Positions 34,709-43,963 are shown, counted from the first letter of the stretch. The stretch is DNA of 60,257 bases from Faucicola osloensis_C (GCA_019353055.1 JABAHL010000015.1:1-60257); one strand, 5' to 3'. Notes: a model not told the origin generated them from the letters alone. Made by a program: numbers and translations.

Positions 34709-37700
34709 TTAGTTTTTACTTTTGCTATGATCTTTTAACTCAATATTGATACCCAATGACTTAATCTCTTTGGTCAATACGTTGAACGATTCTGGCATTC
34801 CAGCTGACATATTTTGTTCGCCATCAACGATGTTTTTGTACATGCGAGTACGACCTTCCACGTCATCGGATTTCACCGTCAACATCTCTTGCAATGTATA
34901 AGCAGCACCGTAAGCTTCAAGCGCCCAAACTTCCATCTCACCGAAGCGCTGACCACCAAACTGAGCTTTACCACCCAATGGCTGCTGGGTAACCAGTGAG
35001 TAAGAACCCGTTGAACGTGCGTGCATTTTGTCGTCAACCAAGTGGTTAAGTTTGAGCATGTACATATAACCTACGGTCACCGGACGATCAAACTGTTGAC
35101 CGGTACGGCCATCAAACAATACTTGCTGACCCGAGGTTGGCATACCTGCCAATTCTAGCAAGCCTTTAATTTGCTGTTCTTTAGCGCCATCAAATACTGC
35201 GGTACCCATTGGTACGCCAGCACGTAGATTTTTTGACATCGCAATGATTTCGTCATCACTGATACTGCCTAAGTCTACTTGCTCGCCGCCAATTTGGTTA
35301 TAGATTTTGTCTAAAAAATCACGTAACTCAGCAACTGCCGCTTGTTGTTTAATCATCTCGTCAATTTTGATACCCAAACCACGTGCTGCACCACCTAAGT
35401 GGGTTTCTAGAATCTGACCGACGTTCATACGCGATGGCACACCGAGTGGGTTTAGTACCACATCCACTGGGTTACCGTTTTCATCGTATGGCATGTCTTC
35501 AATCGGCATAATACGTGACACCACCCCTTTGTTACCATGACGACCCGCCATTTTGTCACCCGGCTGAATACGACGTTTCACGGCCAAGTACACTTTGACG
35601 ATTTTTTGTACACCATGCGTTAAGTCATCACCTGCCGTTAATTTGCGTTTTTTCTCAGTGAATTTTTCATCGATTTCTTTTTGTTTATCGGTTAAAAAGT
35701 CACCAATTTGTGATAAACGCTCTGCGGTATCTTCTTGGGTTGGCTGAATATCCAGCAATGTTTCAAGTGACATGTCTTGCATTGACACTTCACTCAATAC
35801 CGTACCTGATTTTAAGCCCGCGCCACCACTCACAGTTTGACCGTCAAGCAATGAGATAATGCGACCGCGTGCCGCGTTTTCAAAAATACGCAATTCTTCT
35901 TTTAAGTCTTTACGATAGCTATCAAGCTGGGCTTTTTCGATAGCTTGCGCACGGCTGTCTTTTTCTACACCGTCACGGGTAAAGACTTGGACGTCAATAA
36001 CCGTACCTTTGGTAGAAGAAGGCACCCGTAACGACGTATCTTTGACGTCCGCGGCTTTTTCACCAAAAATTGCACGAAGTAGTTTTTCTTCAGGGGTAAG
36101 CTGGGTTTCACCTTTTGGTGTCACTTTACCCACCAAGATATCACCGCCTTGTACTTCCGCACCAATATATACAATACCTGCTTCATCCAAATTAGCTAGG
36201 GCTGCTTCACCCACGTTTGGAATATCGCCAGTGATTTCTTCCGTACCCAATTTGGTATCACGCGCCACACAGGTCAATTCTTGGATATGGATGGTGGTAA
36301 AACGATCTTCTTTAACCACACGCTCAGATAACAAAATCGAGTCTTCGAAGTTGTAACCGTTCCAAGGCATGAACGCTACACGCATGTTTTGACCCAATGC
36401 CAACTCACCCAAATCGGTTGATGGACCATCTGCCAAGATATCCCCACGCGCAATGACATCACCTTGATTGACGATAATGCGTTGGTTAATACAGGTGTTT
36501 TGGTTTGAACGGGTGTATTTGATTAAGTTATAGATATCAATGCCCGCTTCGCCCGCTTGCATTTCATCTTCATTCACTTTTACAACGACACGGCTCGCAT
36601 CCACGTCCATAATGACGCCGCCACGTTTGGCAGTCACACACACACCTGAGTCACGGGCAACGTGACGTTCCATACCCGTACCAACCAGTGGTTTATCAGA
36701 ACGTAAAGTGGGTACCGCTTGGCGCTGCATGTTTGAACCCATTAAGGCACGGTTGGCATCGTCATGTTCCAAGAATGGAATCAAACTTGCTGCCACAGAC
36801 ACAACCTGACGCGGTGATACGTCCATATGGGTCACTTTCTCTGGTGCCATACGTACAAATTCACCATAGTTACGCACAGAGACATAATCTTCTGTCAACT
36901 GACCGCTTTGATCAATCGGCGAATCCGCTTGGGCGATTACAGTACCTACTTCTTCAATCGCTGATAAGTACTCGATTTCATCCGTCACTTTACCGTCGAC
37001 TACTTTACGATACGGGGTTTCTAGGAAACCAAATTCATTGGTTTTAGCGTAGACGGCTAGTGAGTTAATAAGACCGATGTTTGGACCCTCAGGGGTTTCA
37101 ATCGGACATACACGACCATAATGGGTTTGGTGTACGTCACGGACTTCAAAGCCTGCACGTTCACGTGTTAAACCACCTGGACCTAATGCAGAAACACGAC
37201 GCTTATGGGTAATTTCTGACAATGGGTTGTTTTGATCCATAAACTGTGACAATTGTGATGAACCAAAGAACTCTTTAATGGCGGCTGCCACAGGTTTCGA
37301 GTTGATCAAATCTTGTGGTGATAAGTTATCTGTTTCAGCTGAGCTTAAACGCTCTTTAACAGCGCGCTCGACACGGACTAAACCCACGCGAAATTGATTT
37401 TCTGTCATCTCACCGACTGAACGGACACGGCGGTTACCTAAATGGTCAATATCGTCCACTACCCCACGACCATCACGAATTTCAATCAACATTTTTAATA
37501 CGTCAATAATATCGTCGTTGGTCAATACACTGCGTTCACGCTGCACATCAGGGTCATTGGTTGGCTCATAGACTCGGCCCAAACGACGGTTGAACTTCAT
37601 GCGACCGACATTTGATAAATCATAACGGTCCGCGTTAAAGAACATCGATTCAAACAGTTTTTCAGCCGTATCGAGTGTTGGTGGCTCACCTGGGCGCATC

Positions 37701-38827
37701 ACTTTGTAGATTTCAATCAACGCTTCTTCACGGCTCATCGCGGTATCCGCGCGTAATGTATCGGCGATGTATGAACCATGATCGATATCGTTAGTGAATA
37801 AAATATCAAATTCTTTAATGTCATTATTGCTGATTTTGACCAAAGTCTCGTGATCGAGCAATTGGTTAGCGCGTGCAATAACTTCATCATCCACAACGAT
37901 ATCTTGTGCCAAAATACGCTCATACAAGTATTCATCAGGCACAGGTAATTTAGTCATACCGGCTTGTTCGATTTTACGAATCGCGCGCGCGTTGATACGT
38001 TTGCCCTGTTCGACAATCACTTCGCCATCCGGTGAAACGATTTCAAACTGCGCCATTTCACCACGTAAACGGTCAGTGACAAGATCGATTTCAAATTGCT
38101 CATCACCCTTATAGACATGGGTTTTTTCATAAAACGCATCTAAAATTTGCTGTGTATTCATCCCAATAGCATGCAAAATCACCGTTGCCAATAATTTACG
38201 GCGGCGGTCAATACGAGCAAACACCAAGTCTTTGGCATCAAATTCAAAGTCTAACCATGAACCACGGTAAGGAATAATACGGGCGTTATACAGCACTTTA
38301 CCACTTGAATGTGATTTGCCTTTGTCATGGTCAAAGAATACGCCTGGTGAACGGTGTAATTGCGATACGATGACACGCTCAGTACCATTAATCACAAAAG
38401 TACCGTTTTCAGTCATCAATGGGATTTCGCCCATATAGACGCTTTGCTCACGGATATCTTTAATTGCCGCTTTAGCATCTTTGTCTTTAACATCTTTGTC
38501 TTTGATGACCAGACGGATTTTGACACGTAATGGCGCTGCATAGGTTGACCCACGTAAAATACATTCGCGCACATCAAACTCTGGTGTACCTAGATAGTAT
38601 TCAACAAATTGTAGCTCGGCATTGCCAGTATGGCTTTCAATAGGGAAAATAGAATTAAAAGCGGCTTGTAAACCAATGTTTTCCCGACCTTTTGGCTTTT
38701 TATTTTCTTGCAAAAATTGCTCATATGAGTCAACTTGGATGGCCAATAAGTATGGCACGTCCATGACGGTGGGCAACTTTGCAAAACTTTTACGAATGCG
38801 TTTTTTTTCAGTATACGAGTATGCCAT
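34709..38827 (-). CDS. rpoB: RNA polymerase beta subunit RpoB
   Basis: A 1372-residue subunit. The rifampicin pocket is at about 522-548 (GSSQLSQFMDQNNPLSEITHK and onward, 15 residues after E. coli numbering). Its key positions Ser527, Gln528, Asp531, His541 and Ser546 are all the susceptible type. Other hallmarks are RVCPIETPEGPNIGLI, GYNFEDSI and GDKMAGRHGNKGVVS. A gap of over 500 bp separates it from rplL. The short A/T-rich leader just before the start shows no strong promoter. Confidence 0.98.
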   Translation of the reverse strand: MAYSYTEKKRIRKSFAKLPTVMDVPYLLAIQVDSYEQFLQENKKPKGRENIGLQAAFNSIFPIESHTGNAELQFVEYYLGTPEFDVRECILRGSTYAAPLRVKIRLVIKDKDVKDKDAKAAIKDIREQSVYMGEIPLMTENGTFVINGTERVIVSQLHRSPGVFFDHDKGKSHSSGKVLYNARIIPYRGSWLDFEFDAKDLVFARIDRRRKLLATVILHAIGMNTQQILDAFYEKTHVYKGDEQFEIDLVTDRLRGEMAQFEIVSPDGEVIVEQGKRINARAIRKIEQAGMTKLPVPDEYLYERILAQDIVVDDEVIARANQLLDHETLVKISNNDIKEFDILFTNDIDHGSYIADTLRADTAMSREEALIEIYKVMRPGEPPTLDTAEKLFESMFFNADRYDLSNVGRMKFNRRLGRVYEPTNDPDVQRERSVLTNDDIIDVLKMLIEIRDGRGVVDDIDHLGNRRVRSVGEMTENQFRVGLVRVERAVKERLSSAETDNLSPQDLINSKPVAAAIKEFFGSSQLSQFMDQNNPLSEITHKRRVSALGPGGLTRERAGFEVRDVHQTHYGRVCPIETPEGPNIGLINSLAVYAKTNEFGFLETPYRKVVDGKVTDEIEYLSAIEEVGTVIAQADSPIDQSGQLTEDYVSVRNYGEFVRMAPEKVTHMDVSPRQVVSVAASLIPFLEHDDANRALMGSNMQRQAVPTLRSDKPLVGTGMERHVARDSGVCVTAKRGGVIMDVDASRVVVKVNEDEMQAGEAGIDIYNLIKYTRSNQNTCINQRIIVNQGDVIARGDILADGPSTDLGELALGQNMRVAFMPWNGYNFEDSILLSERVVKEDRFTTIHIQELTCVARDTKLGTEEITGDIPNVGEAALANLDEAGIVYIGAEVQGGDILVGKVTPKGETQLTPEEKLLRAIFGEKAADVKDTSLRVPSSTKGTVIDVQVFTRDGVEKDSRAQAIEKAQLDSYRKDLKEELRIFENAARGRIISLLDGQTVSGGAGLKSGTVLSEVSMQDMSLETLLDIQPTQEDTAERLSQIGDFLTDKQKEIDEKFTEKKRKLTAGDDLTHGVQKIVKVYLAVKRRIQPGDKMAGRHGNKGVVSRIMPIEDMPYDENGNPVDVVLNPLGVPSRMNVGQILETHLGGAARGLGIKIDEMIKQQAAVAELRDFLDKIYNQIGGEQVDLGSISDDEIIAMSKNLRAGVPMGTAVFDGAKEQQIKGLLELAGMPTSGQQVLFDGRTGQQFDRPVTVGYMYMLKLNHLVDDKMHARSTGSYSLVTQQPLGGKAQFGGQRFGEMEVWALEAYGAAYTLQEMLTVKSDDVEGRTRMYKNIVDGEQNMSAGMPESFNVLTKEIKSLGINIELKDHSKSKN

Positions 38828-39365
38828 TAAAAGTCCTTAAACATTCAAAGCGTTAATGCCTACCCATCTATCAATACTTCAGTGCACTGATAACGCTGTG
38901 CACTGATAAAGCCACAAATCACCACATTTCCTGTTAGGAAATTAAGTTTTTTGCGAACTTATTAACGATGGAATCTATTTTTAAAAGATTTGATGACCCA
39001 ATCCCTACAGTCTTAAGTCACCAACTTAAATCCAATTTCCTAACGGAAATCTTAAAACCTTGCTCAATCAGCGGATAAGTTAATCATCACAGGATGCCTA
39101 ACCCAATCGGCGATATAATATAAAATCGATACAAACAAAAACTGTAGAGACGACAAAAAGCCAAACACCTTTGGGGTATTTAGCTCAAGTTTTTTTACGC
39201 ATTACCAGACTTTCTAACTTGCATGGAACAATTCTGTCCTTGGTGCGTGTGCCATCTTATGTTCAATCAGACACGAAAGGTCAAGAGAATGATTATAATA
39301 AAAAAAAGCCATTATTGCAAGTGCAATAATGGCTTTTTGAAGTTTAGAAAACTTAAGCGCGAGAA
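38828..39365 (-). other. Long rplL-rpoB intergenic leader
   Basis: 538 bases with no gene on either strand that I can support. On the minus strand it starts with the rplL-distal hairpin. It contains two copies of GTGCACTGATAA (38882-38893 and 38898-38909). Two small hairpins share the text TTTCC...GGAAA (about 38928-38943 and 39033-39046). In E. coli the corresponding gap is shorter and carries an attenuator and an RNase III site. By analogy this region should set the ratio of L7/L12 to polymerase subunits. Confidence 0.6.
39303..39338 (-). terminator. Hairpin attenuator/terminator after rplL
   Basis: AAAAAGCCATTATTGC and GCAATAATGGCTTTTT form a 16-bp perfect stem around AAGT, with T-tracts on both strands. 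On the minus strand it is about 30 bases after the rplL stop. It should end most transcripts before rpoB, as the attenuator does in E. coli. Confidence 0.88.
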
Positions 39366-39737
39366 TTATTTCAATTCTACTGATGCGCCTGCTTCTTCTA
39401 ATTTTTTCTTCAATTCTTCAGCTTCAGCTTTCGCTACGCCTTCTTTAACAGTTTGTGGTGCGCCTTCAACTAGGTCTTTAGCTTCTTTTAAGCCCAAGCC
39501 AGTGATTTCGCGAACTGCTTTAATAACAGCTACTTTCTTGTCGCCAGCGCCAGTTAATACAACGTTGAAGTCGTCTTTTTCTTCTGCTGCAGGTGCGTCA
39601 CCGGCTGCTGCAGGTGCTGCTGCTAGTGCAGCGGCTGATACGCCAAATTTTTCTTCCATTGCAGAAATAAGATCTACAATTTCCATTACTGATTTTTCAG
39701 CGATTGCATCAAGAATTTCTTGGTTAGTTAATGCCAT
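39366..39737 (-). CDS. rplL: Ribosomal protein bL12 (L7/L12)
   Basis: A 123-residue stalk protein. The N-terminal dimerisation helices (MALTNQEILDAIAEKSVMEIVDLISAMEEKFGVS) are joined by an Ala-rich hinge to the C-terminal factor-binding domain (EKDDFNVVLTGAGDKKVAVIKAVREITGLGLKEAKDLVEGAP). It follows rplJ by about 70 bases. Confidence 0.98.
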   Translation of the reverse strand: MALTNQEILDAIAEKSVMEIVDLISAMEEKFGVSAAALAAAPAAAGDAPAAEEKDDFNVVLTGAGDKKVAVIKAVREITGLGLKEAKDLVEGAPQTVKEGVAKAEAEELKKKLEEAGASVELK

Positions 39738-39806
39738 GATGTGTATTCCTAAATAAGTGAATTTGGTTTAAAAAATGCTAAGCCTAGCTAAGTTTGCTTA
39801 AATAAA

Positions 39807-40316
39807 TTAAGCTGCTTCGCCTTCGCCTTGCATCTTGTCGCGTAATGCTGCCAAAGTACGAACAAATTTGCCTGCAGCGGCTTCTTTCATCGTACCCATT
39901 AAGCGCGCAATCGCTTCGTCGTAAGTTGGTAAGCTTGCTAAACGATCGATATCTTTAGCAGCGATAAACTCGCCTTCAAAAGCTGCACCTTTAATTTCAA
40001 ACTTATCGTTTGTTTTAGCAAATTCTTTGAACAAACGTGCCGCAGCACCTGGATGTTCAGTTGAGAATGCGATAAGTGTTGGACCTACAAATACGTCATT
40101 TAACACAGTGTAGTTAGTGTCTTCTAACGCACGACGTAATAAAGTATTACGCACGATACGCATATCAACACCCGCTGCACGAGCTTCTTTACGTAGCTGG
40201 GTCATTTTACCTACTGTCACGCCACGAGCATCGGCAACAACAGCAGAAAGGGCACCTTTGGCAGATTCACTTACTTCAGCAACAATCGCTTGTTTGTCTT
40301 GAAGATTTAATGCCAT
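39807..40316 (-). CDS. rplJ: Ribosomal protein uL10
   Basis: A 169-residue stalk base protein that binds 23S rRNA and carries L12 dimers through its C-terminal helix. The N-terminal part MALNLQDKQAIVAEVSESAKGALSAVVADARGVTVGKM and RKEARAAGVDMRIVRNTLLRRA are typical. It is preceded by a structured leader, the expected site of L10-L12 autoregulation. Confidence 0.98.
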   Translation of the reverse strand: MALNLQDKQAIVAEVSESAKGALSAVVADARGVTVGKMTQLRKEARAAGVDMRIVRNTLLRRALEDTNYTVLNDVFVGPTLIAFSTEHPGAAARLFKEFAKTNDKFEIKGAAFEGEFIAAKDIDRLASLPTYDEAIARLMGTMKEAAAGKFVRTLAALRDKMQGEGEAA

Positions 40317-40404
40317 GGGTTGTCTCCATATTATCAGTTACCTAGTTATGATTAACTTAGGGCACTAATAAACCTAGTTAATACAATAAGTTAAAGTACA
40401 ACTT

Positions 40405-40522
40405 ATTATTACTCCGATACGGTGGCAGTCAATGATAAATTAAACTGCCATCCCGTCTGCGTAGGCTGTGAAAAACTTTCACAATTAAACTATTGATGAT
40501 TAAACCAATAGAACCTACGGTC
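40405..40522 (-). promoter_or_regulatory. L10 leader (autoregulatory mRNA element of rplJL)
   Basis: The 278-bp gap before rplJ holds two nested pairings on the minus strand. ACTGCCA and TGGCAGT (40450-40444 and 40429-40423) form one stem, and CGTAGG (40519-40514) pairs with CCTACG (40465-40460). The text CCTACGCAGACGG lies between them and GCCACCGTATCGGAGT ends the element. This arrangement resembles the known L10 leader, where L10-L12 binding blocks translation of its own mRNA. The assignment is by analogy; no covariance search was possible. Confidence 0.6.
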
Positions 40523-40594
40523 TTAGACAGCACAACCCGTTTGTGCTGAACTAAATTTAAAATATGTTAAAAATTCACCATTAAGCGTTAGAGC

Positions 40595-41293
40595 TTAGGC
40601 ATTACGATAAGGAACTGCATCTAAGTTGATGCCAGGACCCATCGTGCTTGATAGGGTGATTTTTTTGATATAAATACCTTTTGAGGTCGCAGGTTTTGCT
40701 TTTTTCAAATCAGCGATTAATGCAGACGCATTTTGCTCGATTTGTTCAGCGCTAAAGCCTACTTGACCAATCGTGGTATGGATAATACCCGCTTTATCAA
40801 CACGGTAAGTTGCCTGACCCGCTTTAGTGTTTTTAACCGCTTCAGCAACGTTAGGGGTAACTGTACCTACTTTAGGGTTTGGCATTAAGCCACGTGGACC
40901 TAAAATTGTACCTAATTGACCGACAACGCGCATTGCATCGGGCGACGCAATCACAACATCAAAGTCCATGTTACCCGCTTTGATGCTTTCTGCTAGGTCT
41001 TCAAAACCTACGATATCAGCACCCGCTTCTTTTGCGGCATCAGCTGCTGCGCCTTGGGCAAATACGGCAACGCGTTTGGTTTTACCAGTACCTGCAGGTA
41101 GGTTAGTAGCACCACGAACCACTTGATCAGATTTACGTGGGTCAACGCCTAGATTGATAGCAATATCGATTGACTCTTTGAATTTTGCAGGTGGTAATTT
41201 ATTTAGGATTTCCACCGCTTCAGTCAATGTGTATTGTTTGTTCGCATCATAGCTTTCAGCGATTGCTTTTTGACGTTTAGTTAATTTAGCCAT
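40595..41293 (-). CDS. rplA: Ribosomal protein uL1
   Basis: A 232-residue protein of the mobile L1 stalk. Conserved segments are VDPRKSDQVVRG, LGTILGPRGLMPNPKVGTVT and STMGPGI near the end. It starts directly after the rplK stop codon (no spacer), so translation is coupled. In known systems L1 represses the L11-L1 mRNA. Confidence 0.98.
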   Translation of the reverse strand: MAKLTKRQKAIAESYDANKQYTLTEAVEILNKLPPAKFKESIDIAINLGVDPRKSDQVVRGATNLPAGTGKTKRVAVFAQGAAADAAKEAGADIVGFEDLAESIKAGNMDFDVVIASPDAMRVVGQLGTILGPRGLMPNPKVGTVTPNVAEAVKNTKAGQATYRVDKAGIIHTTIGQVGFSAEQIEQNASALIADLKKAKPATSKGIYIKKITLSSTMGPGINLDAVPYRNA

Positions 41294-41725
41294 TTACACG
41301 CCCTCCACGTCAATACCCATTGAGCGAGCAGTACCCGCCAATGTGCGAACCGCAGCTTCTAAGTCAGCAGCAGTTAAGTCAGCATTTTTAGTGTTAGCAA
41401 TTTCTTCTAACTGTGCACGGTCGACTTTACCTACTTTAGTTTTGTTCGGTACGCCTGAACCTTTAGCAGCACCTGCAGCTTTGCGAATTAAGAACGCCGC
41501 TGGTGGTGACTTCATGATGAAGGTGAACGATTTGTCGTTGTAAACCGTGATTTCAACAGGAACAGGTAGACCTGGTTCCATGCTAGAAGTAGCTGCGTTA
41601 AACTCTTTACAGAATGCCATGATGTTCACACCTTTTTGACCCAATGCTGGACCAATAGGTGGTGATGGATTAGCTTTACCAGCTGGCACTTGTAGTTTGA
41701 TGTAACCATCAATCTTTTTAGCCAT
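41294..41725 (-). CDS. rplK: Ribosomal protein uL11
   Basis: A 143-residue protein of the GTPase-associated centre, needed for stringent factor activation. The hallmark KLQVPAGKANPSPPIGPALGQKGVNIMAFCKEFN is complete, as is the C-terminal GTARSMGI. It is first in the rplKA unit, behind a good promoter. Confidence 0.98.
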   Translation of the reverse strand: MAKKIDGYIKLQVPAGKANPSPPIGPALGQKGVNIMAFCKEFNAATSSMEPGLPVPVEITVYNDKSFTFIMKSPPAAFLIRKAAGAAKGSGVPNKTKVGKVDRAQLEEIANTKNADLTAADLEAAVRTLAGTARSMGIDVEGV

Positions 41726-41836
41726 GATAGACTCCTGTTATGGGTAATAGCGCTAGACTCCCATTCATCGAATGGCTATCTGGCTCCCCGGGTGATATTG
41801 TCAATCTTGCAGACAACAGAAAAAATAAAGTGCCAT

Positions 41837-41864
41837 ATTATAAGCGAATTTTTACTTAGGTAAA
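41837..41864 (-). promoter_or_regulatory. Promoter of the rplKAJL cluster
   Basis: On the minus strand TTTACC (41864-41859) and TATAAT (41842-41837) are separated by 16 bases, and rplK begins about 110 bases downstream. It separates the ribosomal protein genes from nusG. Confidence 0.7.
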
Positions 41865-41940
41865 GCAAAAATTGCTAAATTTGGCACTTAGTTACAATTT
41901 TAGGGTCAAAAAAACCCTGAAAAAGCAAATCTATCAAAAA

Positions 41941-42471
41941 TTAGTTAATTTTTTCTACTTGTTTAAATTCTAACTCAACCGGTGTTGGACGGTTAAAGAC
42001 ATTGACGGTCAACTGTAAGCGTGATTTTTCATAATCTACTTTTTCCACCAAGCCTCTAAACTCGGTAAACGGACCATCGATGACCAACACTTCTTCACCT
42101 GGCTCAAATAAGGTTTTTGGACGCGGTTTATTTTCGTTGGTATTTAAACGATTTAAAATGGTATCGGCTTCTTTTGGGGTAATCGGCGCAGGATTTTCTG
42201 GCGTACCACCAATAAAGCCCATCACACGTGGGCAGTCTTTAACCAAGTGCCATGTGTTGTCGTTCATATCCATTTCAATCAATACGTAACCTGGGAAGAA
42301 TTTACGCTCAGATTTGCGTTTTTTGCCATCCCGCATTTCGATCACTTCTTCGGTTGGGACAAGTACTTGACCAAACGATTCTTTGTATTCGCTGCGATTG
42401 ATACGTTCCATCAATGAACGCTGCACTTGTTTTTCAAAGCCTGAAAATGCTTGTACGATATACCAACGCAT
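41941..42471 (-). CDS. nusG: Transcription termination/antitermination protein NusG
   Basis: A 176-residue two-domain elongation factor. The NGN domain starts MRWYIVQAFSGFEKQVQRSL and contains FFPGYVLIEMDM. The KOW domain at the C-terminus reads PGEEVLVIDGPFTEFRGLVEKVD. It binds RNA polymerase beta', Rho and S10. It is separated from secE by 139 bases that contain a hairpin with a T-tract, unlike the tight secE-nusG pair of E. coli. Confidence 0.98.
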   Translation of the reverse strand: MRWYIVQAFSGFEKQVQRSLMERINRSEYKESFGQVLVPTEEVIEMRDGKKRKSERKFFPGYVLIEMDMNDNTWHLVKDCPRVMGFIGGTPENPAPITPKEADTILNRLNTNENKPRPKTLFEPGEEVLVIDGPFTEFRGLVEKVDYEKSRLQLTVNVFNRPTPVELEFKQVEKIN

Positions 42472-42560
42472 GGATAATCTTCCTCTAATTCATTGCTAAA
42501 CACATCGCCTACTATACCAAAGATGAGCAATGCAGGTAAAATATTGATATTGCTAGATAG

Positions 42561-42582
42561 ATAAAAACCCACAGATGTGGGT
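42561..42582 (-). terminator. Hairpin with T-tract between secE and nusG
   Basis: ACCCACA (42567-42573) and TGTGGGT (42576-42582) pair with a two-base loop, a tight hairpin that may open one pair further. On the minus strand TTTTTAT follows. It may terminate or attenuate transcription from the secE side. Confidence 0.55.
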
Positions 42583-42610
42583 CAAATAAAAGGGTTTGGC
42601 TAAATTTTTG

Positions 42611-43078
42611 CTATTGACCAATGACGTATTGAATCAACTGGCTAAATACGGTATCTAATAACCACACAATAAAGGCCAATATCCCGGCCACTACCGCAAC
42701 TTGCCAAGTGTATTCAAGGGTTTCTTGTTTGGTCGGCCAAGTCACACGGCGTAATTCAACGCGAGAATCTTGCAACAGTGTTTTAAAAGCACTGCCTTGG
42801 TTGGTCAATGCCAGTGCCAATAATGCAGCAATGATTAGTCCAGCAATAACAGCCACGCGCATCCATAAACTGCTAGCGGGTTGCCAATATGCGGGTAAAT
42901 ATTGATTAACTAAAGTTGCGCTGATTAATGCGACAAAAGCAAAAATCCACAGGGCAAAATCTTTAGGGGAATGTCGTTTGGCAATCTCAATAGCAGCAGG
43001 TTCGTGGACAACCACTTTTTCACCAGACATCCTTTTGCCATTGAGCTCTGCTAGTTTGTTCTCTAGCATTTGTTTCAT
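42611..43078 (-). CDS. secE: Preprotein translocase subunit SecE
   Basis: A 155-residue three-span SecE, like the longer gammaproteobacterial form. Hydrophobic segments are at about 40-60, 72-92 and 125-148, with the conserved amphipathic stretch ELRRVTWPTKQETLEYTWQV before the last span. It stabilises SecY in the translocon. The extra N-terminal 35 residues are charged. It follows tRNA-Trp on the same transcript. Confidence 0.97.
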   Translation of the reverse strand: MKQMLENKLAELNGKRMSGEKVVVHEPAAIEIAKRHSPKDFALWIFAFVALISATLVNQYLPAYWQPASSLWMRVAVIAGLIIAALLALALTNQGSAFKTLLQDSRVELRRVTWPTKQETLEYTWQVAVVAGILAFIVWLLDTVFSQLIQYVIGQ

Positions 43079-43151
43079 AAGGCTGCCCTGTCTATCATTA
43101 AAACGTATTTTATTATTAGAATACAGCGTATACGCTAACCTAACTAAAATG

Positions 43152-43227
43152 TGGCAGGCGATGAGGGACTCGAACCCCCAACATTCGGTTTTGGAGACCG
43201 ACGCTCTACCAATTGAACTAATCGCCT
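43152..43227 (-). tRNA. tRNA-Trp (anticodon CCA)
   Basis: Acceptor AGGCGAT pairs with ATCGCCT, the anticodon loop is CTCCAAA between TCGGT and ACCGA, and the T-loop contains TTCGAGT. Discriminator G and an encoded CCA (43152-43154) follow. It stands before secE as in most gammaproteobacteria, but no tuf gene lies upstream. Confidence 0.96.
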
Positions 43228-43242
43228 ATGTTGAGTTTGAGT

Positions 43243-43270
43243 ATTATAGCGAGTTTTTTTTTGAATGCAA
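43243..43270 (-). promoter_or_regulatory. Promoter for tRNA-Trp and secE
   Basis: On the minus strand TTGCAT (43270-43265) and a perfect TATAAT (43248-43243) are separated by 16 bases. tRNA-Trp begins 16 bases after the -10 box. Confidence 0.78.
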
Positions 43271-43300
43271 CACTTTCTACAGTTTTTTGCGATTTTAATC

Positions 43301-43816
43301 TTAGCCTATCACCGCTAATATTTTGCGGCGTAAATGCGCAGCATCCGGCATGGCTTCCCCATCGATTCGTAATATCGAAATGCCTGCGCTCAACAGCGCT
43401 TTGTCTTTTTTTTCATCTTGCTGCTGACGGCGGCGAGTGTTGTGTGTCCAGTCGTCTAATTCAATTGCCAATAGTACGGTTTGCTTGTCTTGATCGACCA
43501 GCACATAGTCAACACTCATACGGCAAATACGATTAAACCAAAAGCCTTGGTCAGTATCGTCATTTGGCATGATAATACGCGATAGCTGTACTTGCCCAAA
43601 AATAATCAGCTCAGGCACGGCTTGTTGCAAGCGATTAAAAAATATCACTTCGGTCGGTGTCATGATTGGCATCGGCTCAAACGGCCATACCGCTAATTCA
43701 TCTCCCCGAACGGGCTTAATAACCTCTTGATGGCTACTACCCCTACTGCGAAAGGCAAACACTAACAGGATAAACAACACAAACGCTAACACTAAAAAAA
43801 TTGTCACACTAACCAC
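43301..43816 (-). CDS. DUF2726 domain protein, membrane-anchored
   Basis: A 171-residue protein with one N-terminal membrane segment (VTIFLVLAFVLFILLVFAF, about 4-22). A cytoplasmic DUF2726 domain follows, with the text VIFFNRLQQAVPE, VDYVLVDQDKQTVLLAIELDDWTH and LLSAGISILRID. The arrangement D-x(n)-E-L-D resembles the restriction-endonuclease-like (PD-(D/E)XK) core, and DUF2726 is often grouped with that fold. Whether it cuts DNA is unknown. It stands where tuf commonly lies, upstream of tRNA-Trp. Confidence 0.8.
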   Translation of the reverse strand: MVSVTIFLVLAFVLFILLVFAFRSRGSSHQEVIKPVRGDELAVWPFEPMPIMTPTEVIFFNRLQQAVPELIIFGQVQLSRIIMPNDDTDQGFWFNRICRMSVDYVLVDQDKQTVLLAIELDDWTHNTRRRQQQDEKKDKALLSAGISILRIDGEAMPDAAHLRRKILAVIG

Positions 43817-43898
43817 ACACTTTTATTAACAGGATAACTACCACAAGGCAGCATTATTCCTCTATTGGGTGATTTTCACAAGCGCATAAATAAATAAC

Positions 43899-43921
43899 GC
43901 GACACAAAATGTCGCATTTTT
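43899..43921. terminator. Weak hairpin after the SPOR/LysM gene
   Basis: GCGACA (43899-43904) and TGTCGC (43910-43915) pair around a five-base loop. Six T follow on the plus strand, but only a broken T-run on the minus strand, where the upstream gene lies. Function as a terminator is doubtful. Confidence 0.4.
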
Positions 43922-43963
43922 TGGATGGTTTGGCATTATTTGGGTAGTTCGGCTTCAAAAGAG

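Noticed and set aside
34709..38827. Rifampicin-resistance substitutions in rpoB
   Set aside because: The key pocket residues (equivalents of E. coli S512, Q513, D516, H526, S531) are all the susceptible type.
39223..39756. Plus-strand frame of 177 codons opposite rplL
   Set aside because: It is the antisense of rplL plus its terminator; low-complexity Ala/Ser text.
43899..43921. Strong terminator for the SPOR/LysM gene
   Set aside because: The T-run is on the wrong strand for that gene; kept only as a weak hairpin.
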